Source of the DNA: Paenibacillus sp. LHD-117
GTDB taxonomy: Bacteria; Bacillota; Bacilli; Paenibacillales; Paenibacillaceae
NCBI RefSeq assembly: GCF_030929555.1
Contig: NZ_JAVFVT010000025.1
Span: 40,103-104,102 of the forward strand
DNA: 64,000 nt
Direction: 5' to 3'
Shown: one piece after another, positions 63,882-64,000 of the stretch
Layout of the letters: every line of letters starts with the position of its first letter
Position numbering within the stretch: position 1 is the stretch's first letter
The notes under the pieces: generated by a model
Databases searched by the model: none
Seen by the model: the letters and a program-made list of their open reading frames with translations, nothing else
Told to the model about the DNA's origin: nothing
Made by a program: the position numbers and the translations under genes

Positions 63882-64000
63882 TGAACTGCACCCCGTCAAG
63901 TAGACAGTACAAAAAATAAAAGTCGTTAAGCGGCCTTGGTTCTGAATTCCATTGGACTAAGGCCGTTTAATTTTGTCTGTAATCGTTCGTAATTGTAAAA
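63882..64000 (-). mobile_element. End of an IS3-family insertion sequence
   Basis: The boundary at 63882 reads TGAACTGCACCCCGTCAAG, an IS3-type terminal inverted repeat starting with TG. The end of a transposase gene follows within 45 bases. The element continues past the window; its other end and target duplication cannot be seen. Confidence 0.8.
63926..64000 (-). CDS. IS3-family transposase OrfB, C-terminal end
   Basis: The last 24 codons and the stop of a minus-strand frame entering from the right edge: FYNYERLQTKLNGLSPMEFR and four more residues. This tail (YN..R....L.GLSP..FR) is characteristic of the DDE integrase-like OrfB of the IS3 family, placed just inside the inverted repeat as expected. 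The catalytic region lies outside the window. Confidence 0.82.
   Translation of the reverse strand, partial: FYNYERLQTKLNGLSPMEFRTKAA

Overview
The window reads as chromosome of a spore-forming Bacillota of the Paenibacillaceae type (Paenibacillus or Cohnella-like). This rests on YesM/YesN two-component pairs beside sugar ABC transporters, LplA/LplB/LplC-type uptake genes, a complete mmg-type operon, a ydaO (c-di-AMP) riboswitch in front of a KimA transporter, and AGGAGG-type ribosome binding sites with frequent TTG starts. Most genes lie on the minus strand. Bases 1 to about 44 kb are visibly GC-rich. From about 44 kb onward the DNA is more AT-rich, with different codon use.

Layout. (1) 1-7.9 kb is a pentose-type sugar sensing block. 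It holds the start of a ChvE/XylF-like lipoprotein behind a CcpA (cre) box, a chemoreceptor, a second XylF-like lipoprotein, and an overlapping YesN regulator / LytS-YesM kinase / membrane-anchored sugar-binding protein trio. The trio resembles the XylFII-LytS-YesN three-component system. (2) 8.1-18.5 kb is an mmgABCDEF-like operon: thiolase, 3-hydroxyacyl-CoA dehydrogenase, acyl-CoA dehydrogenase, 2-methylcitrate synthase, dehydratase and lyase. A fused acyl-CoA mutase (IcmF) is inserted after mmgC and a cre box lies upstream. (3) 18.7-28.0 kb is an oligosaccharide uptake and cleavage locus: kinase, regulator, binding protein and GH2 enzyme on the minus strand, with divergent permeases on the plus strand. 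(4) 28.3-33.1 kb holds a small glycine-rich membrane protein and a secreted multidomain phosphodiesterase whose signal peptide is separated from the body by a frameshift. (5) 33.2-43.9 kb matches the Bacillus ydaJKLMN-kimA neighbourhood. It encodes an exopolysaccharide machine with a degenerate GGDEF protein that keeps the c-di-GMP I-site, next to a potassium importer with its own promoter and c-di-AMP riboswitch.

(6) 44.1-49.4 kb encodes three enzymes of a non-phosphorylative L-fucose/L-rhamnose type pathway (SDR dehydrogenase, lactonase, FAH-family hydrolase) with an IclR regulator. It also holds a divergent dioxygenase/AraC pair. (7) 49.4-63.9 kb holds two giant secreted proteins with GH29-like (fucosidase-fold) cores and a third, truncated protein. 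All three end in the same cohesin-FIVAR-dockerin cassette, nearly identical at DNA level. The third gene is cut by an IS3-family element at the right edge of the window.

The most interesting signals are three. The first is the presence of both cohesin and dockerin on each of three neighbouring proteins, which suggests a self-assembling extracellular enzyme complex. The second is a 185-base intergenic element, present at 9.1 kb and 54.8 kb, built from four 26-base units with identical spacing in both copies. The third is a 25-base motif shared upstream of the two giant genes. No tRNA, rRNA, CRISPR array or replication origin was recognised.
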